This document shows, in pieces, positions 61,794-64,000 of a stretch of 64,000 bases of DNA (within the stretch, counting starts at the first letter, position 1; each line of letters starts with the position of its first letter). The notes under the pieces were generated by a model that had not been told where the DNA came from, ran no database searches, and was given only the letters and a program-made list of their open reading frames with translations. The position numbers were made by a program, and so were the translations under genes. Source of the DNA: CBDATB01 sp965199745 (GTDB lineage Bacteria > Bacteroidota > Bacteroidia > Cytophagales > Flammeovirgaceae); assembly GCA_965199745.1 (NCBI GenBank), contig CBDATB010000013.1:682001-746000 (forward strand). The letters are read 5' to 3'.

Positions 61794-62924
61794 TTATAGC
61801 TGATCTTGTACGCTTGCCAGATCGGTATATATGCTTACCAAAGTTGCTTTAGCATTATCTAAACCCACTAGACTGGTATCCCAGAAATTAATGCCGAAAT
61901 CGCTATTCAAAATGGTATTAATTTGAGCAGTAGTAATTTTTTTTACCGGACTAAACTGCAAAGATCTTACAAAAGCATATGCTTCTGAAAGTACGTGAAA
62001 TGCTTCACCTTGTTCGCCGTTGCTCAATGCCTTCCTAGTATCGTTAATATAATGAATAGCGGTGGCTGCTGCCACTAACTCCAATGAAGTATATAATATA
62101 TCCTTTTGTTCATCTTTAATATCATAGGTTTTGTTAACGATGGCAGTTCTGCCGATTAAATAAGCGTTCATAATCGTTTTATTAGTATTCAACAACTCGT
62201 TGCGTCCATCGCAATAATTACCCCAAAAGCGATCCGTGGTTGTTGTAGGAAAGTCAACTGGTACACCAAAGTAGCCGAAAGATTCATCCCAGTGGTGTTC
62301 CATATCGGTATAATTCTTTCCCTCTCTCAGCTGCGTATTTTCCACCTCGTTGCCAATTCTAGACTCTGTGAGGTACACATTAAAAATTTGGTTAAATATC
62401 AAGGATCCCATCAAACATTTCTCAATGAGTTGAGTAAACTCCCTGCCGTTTTCGTCAACCAATATGGTTTTACTGGGGCTTGCCCTAGCAATCAACCCCG
62501 CCTGACCTTTGGTAGCCTTTTTATCTGCCTGACTAGCTGTTGCAGCAGCACTAAATAGATTTTCATAAAATTTACTATCTAGGTCGGGTGCAAAAGTTTT
62601 GCTTTTAATCTGCTCACTAGAAGCATTTAGTTCAGCATCACCAAATGGGCTGGACTTGTTACCGAACATATTTAATAGCACCTTCTCATCGAGTGTTTCG
62701 CCATTATCACCTTTTTTTAAATAGTCTTTCATTTCGCTCAACATATTTAGTCGATCGGTTTGACCTGTAAACGATACGGTAGAACTACCATCTCTGGCAA
62801 ATTCGTAGGTAGTGGGTACAGCAATGTTTGGTTTAAGGTCTGGATTATTATTTTTGCCATTGTTGCAAGCTGAGAAAAACAAAGGAAGCAGCAAAATGAG
62901 ATAAATAGAACTGGATTTTGTCAT
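61794..62924 (-). CDS. DUF4856 lipoprotein
   Basis: 376 residues from the ATG at 62924, which gives a proper lipoprotein signal (IYLILLLPLFFSAC); the frame extends to 62969. The DUF4856 core includes HHWDESFGYFGVPVDFPTTT, FWGNYCDGRNELLNTNKTIM and a helical C-terminus. First gene of the set DUF4856-imelysin-HTTM, with gaps of 179 and 53 bases. In other Bacteroidota these are iron-regulated; a palindromic site lies upstream. Confidence 0.85.
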   Translation of the reverse strand: MTKSSSIYLILLLPLFFSACNNGKNNNPDLKPNIAVPTTYEFARDGSSTVSFTGQTDRLNMLSEMKDYLKKGDNGETLDEKVLLNMFGNKSSPFGDAELNASSEQIKSKTFAPDLDSKFYENLFSAAATASQADKKATKGQAGLIARASPSKTILVDENGREFTQLIEKCLMGSLIFNQIFNVYLTESRIGNEVENTQLREGKNYTDMEHHWDESFGYFGVPVDFPTTTTDRFWGNYCDGRNELLNTNKTIMNAYLIGRTAIVNKTYDIKDEQKDILYTSLELVAAATAIHYINDTRKALSNGEQGEAFHVLSEAYAFVRSLQFSPVKKITTAQINTILNSDFGINFWDTSLVGLDNAKATLVSIYTDLASVQDQL

Positions 62925-63017
62925 AATATTTATTAAGATTAAAGTAAAATAAGAGAAAATAACATGCAATTATATTTGATTATTTTGAAAGTGTAAAAAA
63001 TTTTCAATTATTTTTTT

Positions 63018-63032
63018 AATTTAGACTAAATT
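63018..63032. promoter_or_regulatory. Candidate metalloregulator operator upstream of the DUF4856 operon
   Basis: AATTTAGACTAAATT is a perfect 15-bp palindrome around a central A, about 95 bases before the DUF4856 ATG. TTTAG-type palindromes are typical of iron-responsive repressors (Fur or DtxR-like) and the operon content is iron-related. The assignment is inferred. Confidence 0.4.
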
Positions 63033-63255
63033 TAAATAATTACTTTAAAGCCAGAAAATAAAGTGTGAAAATTTTTTGCTTTGGTTTCTAAAAGCATATA
63101 ATTATTCAAAATTTAGTGTCACTAATCTCACATATAAACAACATACATAGGTCAGTAATCACAGATACGTTTTATAAAACGCTGAATATTCTTTACAGTT
63201 GCGGATACACGGATAAGTACGCAATAAATTGCCTTAGAAGTTGCTCAAAAAAGAA

Positions 63256-63286
63256 TTGATTCTATGGTCAAATTACGTTATATTTG
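63256..63286 (+). promoter_or_regulatory. Bacteroidota-type promoter for the last gene
   Basis: TTG at 63256-63258, 20-base spacer, TATATTTG at 63279-63286. The start would be near 63293, only about 15 bases before the ATG at 63308. Confidence 0.65.
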
Positions 63287-63307
63287 TATTAAACTGCTGC
63301 CAAAAAG

Positions 63308-64000
63308 ATGAATAAATCCTCTCTATTGATCCAGTCAAATATTTTGAAATTAGCACTTTTCGCCACTGGTCTATCGGGTATTGTCGCCGAATATATTCTC
63401 TGTACGCTAGCCACCTATTTTCTTGGCAATTCCGTTCTGCAGTGGACAATGATACTTTCGATTATGCTTTTTTCGATGGGATTGGGCAGCCGCTTGAGTA
63501 AACATATCAATTATCACCTGCTAGAGAAATTTATTATCGTTGAATTTGTACTTTCAGTTTTAGTATCTTTTTGTGCCTTTTTTGCCTATCTGGCATTAAC
63601 CTATGCCAGTTTTAACGATGCTACTTTGCTTATTGTCTGGCGTTTTGATGGCGTAGTTGTCTACATACTTAGTATACTTATTGGTTTACTCATCGGTATG
63701 GAAATCCCTTTAGTTACTCGCCTAAATGAAGCCTTCGAATCTTTGCAAGTCAATATTTCTCATGTAATGGAAAAAGATTATTATGGCAGCCTGCTAGGCG
63801 GTTTGTTTTTTGCTTTTGTTGGTTTGCCTTTTTTGGGTTTAACTTATACGCCTTTTGTGCTGGGTGCAGTTAATTTTTTGGTAGCAGTACTTCTGTTTTT
63901 CAGATTAAAAAAACTCGTAGCCACCACATATATCCACCCAATAAAGACCTGTATGTATCTTATTTTTATTGTGTTAATTTTGGGTTTTATTTTCGCAGAT
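63308..64000 (+). CDS. Membrane spermidine synthase-like protein (3' end outside window)
   Basis: 231 codons from ATG 63308, open to the window edge. Seven or so hydrophobic segments, with FATGLSGIVAEYILCTLATY, MILSIMLFSMGLGSRLSKHI and MEKDYYGSLLGGLFFAFVGL. This is the membrane part found before the aminopropyltransferase domain of SpeE-type polyamine synthases in Bacteroidota. The catalytic domain would lie beyond the window, so the activity cannot be confirmed here. Confidence 0.7.
   Translation, partial: MNKSSLLIQSNILKLALFATGLSGIVAEYILCTLATYFLGNSVLQWTMILSIMLFSMGLGSRLSKHINYHLLEKFIIVEFVLSVLVSFCAFFAYLALTYASFNDATLLIVWRFDGVVVYILSILIGLLIGMEIPLVTRLNEAFESLQVNISHVMEKDYYGSLLGGLFFAFVGLPFLGLTYTPFVLGAVNFLVAVLLFFRLKKLVATTYIHPIKTCMYLIFIVLILGFIFAD

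Larger units (their letters stand above)
62925..63307. other. Divergent intergenic region
   Basis: 383 bases between the DUF4856 gene (minus) and the last gene (plus). It contains the palindrome at 63018-63032 and the promoter at 63256-63286. No ORF. Confidence 0.5.

Overview
The window is about 64 kb of AT-rich chromosome from a member of the Bacteroidota, most likely a free-living, Cytophagales-like bacterium. This rests on the gene families: a type IX secretion plug-domain (DUF5103) protein, a TonB-dependent receptor with carboxypeptidase-like N-terminus paired with DUF4249, DUF5683, DUF4856/imelysin, a SiaB/SiaC pair and BshC of bacillithiol synthesis. It also rests on promoters of the Bacteroidota type (TTG, about 20 bases, then TAnnTTTG) upstream of several genes. 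No rRNA or tRNA gene was recognised.

Layout. 0-4 kb: rplM-rpsI-rpsB-tsf, interrupted between rpsB and tsf by an IS1595-type transposase tail and a decayed adenine methyltransferase. 4-13 kb: a LysM lytic transglycosylase, then an accessory island with a three-gene TerB/ATPase/helicase operon that matches the Shango anti-phage system, next to a tnpB killed by one in-frame stop. 13-25 kb: housekeeping genes on both strands (folK, a TrpF-like barrel, etfA/etfB, bshC, tatA, gatA, moaC, a flippase-like protein, an iron-type ABC permease). 25-32 kb: rpmH, then a SiaB kinase/SiaC phosphoprotein pair followed by an ABCG-like transporter with a TerB-like N-terminus, a lipoprotein and a secreted protein. 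32-41 kb: hisC, the T9SS plug protein, rimM, pdhA, fbaA, an SbtA-type transporter, surE and a dTDP-4-dehydrorhamnose reductase.

41.07-41.68 kb is a very AT-rich intergenic array of about 20 TGTGAATA motifs in both orientations, several exactly 11 bp apart, containing a 118-bp direct repeat. It resembles an iteron or DnaA-box cluster. 41.8-49 kb holds a TPR protein, a DUF1573 protein, a TlpA-like thiol reductase, ndk, and an ATP-grasp/PLP-enzyme pair. At 49-54.5 kb a DUF4249 gene and its TonB receptor are separated by a restriction-modification module whose endonuclease is frameshifted in a seven-A run and whose ends carry a short inverted repeat. 54.7-64 kb: a TolC-like protein, a GH13 lipoprotein, sucD, a DUF4856-imelysin-HTTM set (likely iron-related) and the start of a membrane spermidine-synthase-like gene cut by the window end.

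Most supported points for a second look: the Shango-type island, the SiaB/SiaC-transporter cluster, the TGTGAATA array, the R-M insertion with its frameshift, and two structured, possibly RNA-coding intergenic regions (18.7-18.8 kb and 44.8-45.1 kb). All functional calls come from reading motifs by eye; no database search was run.
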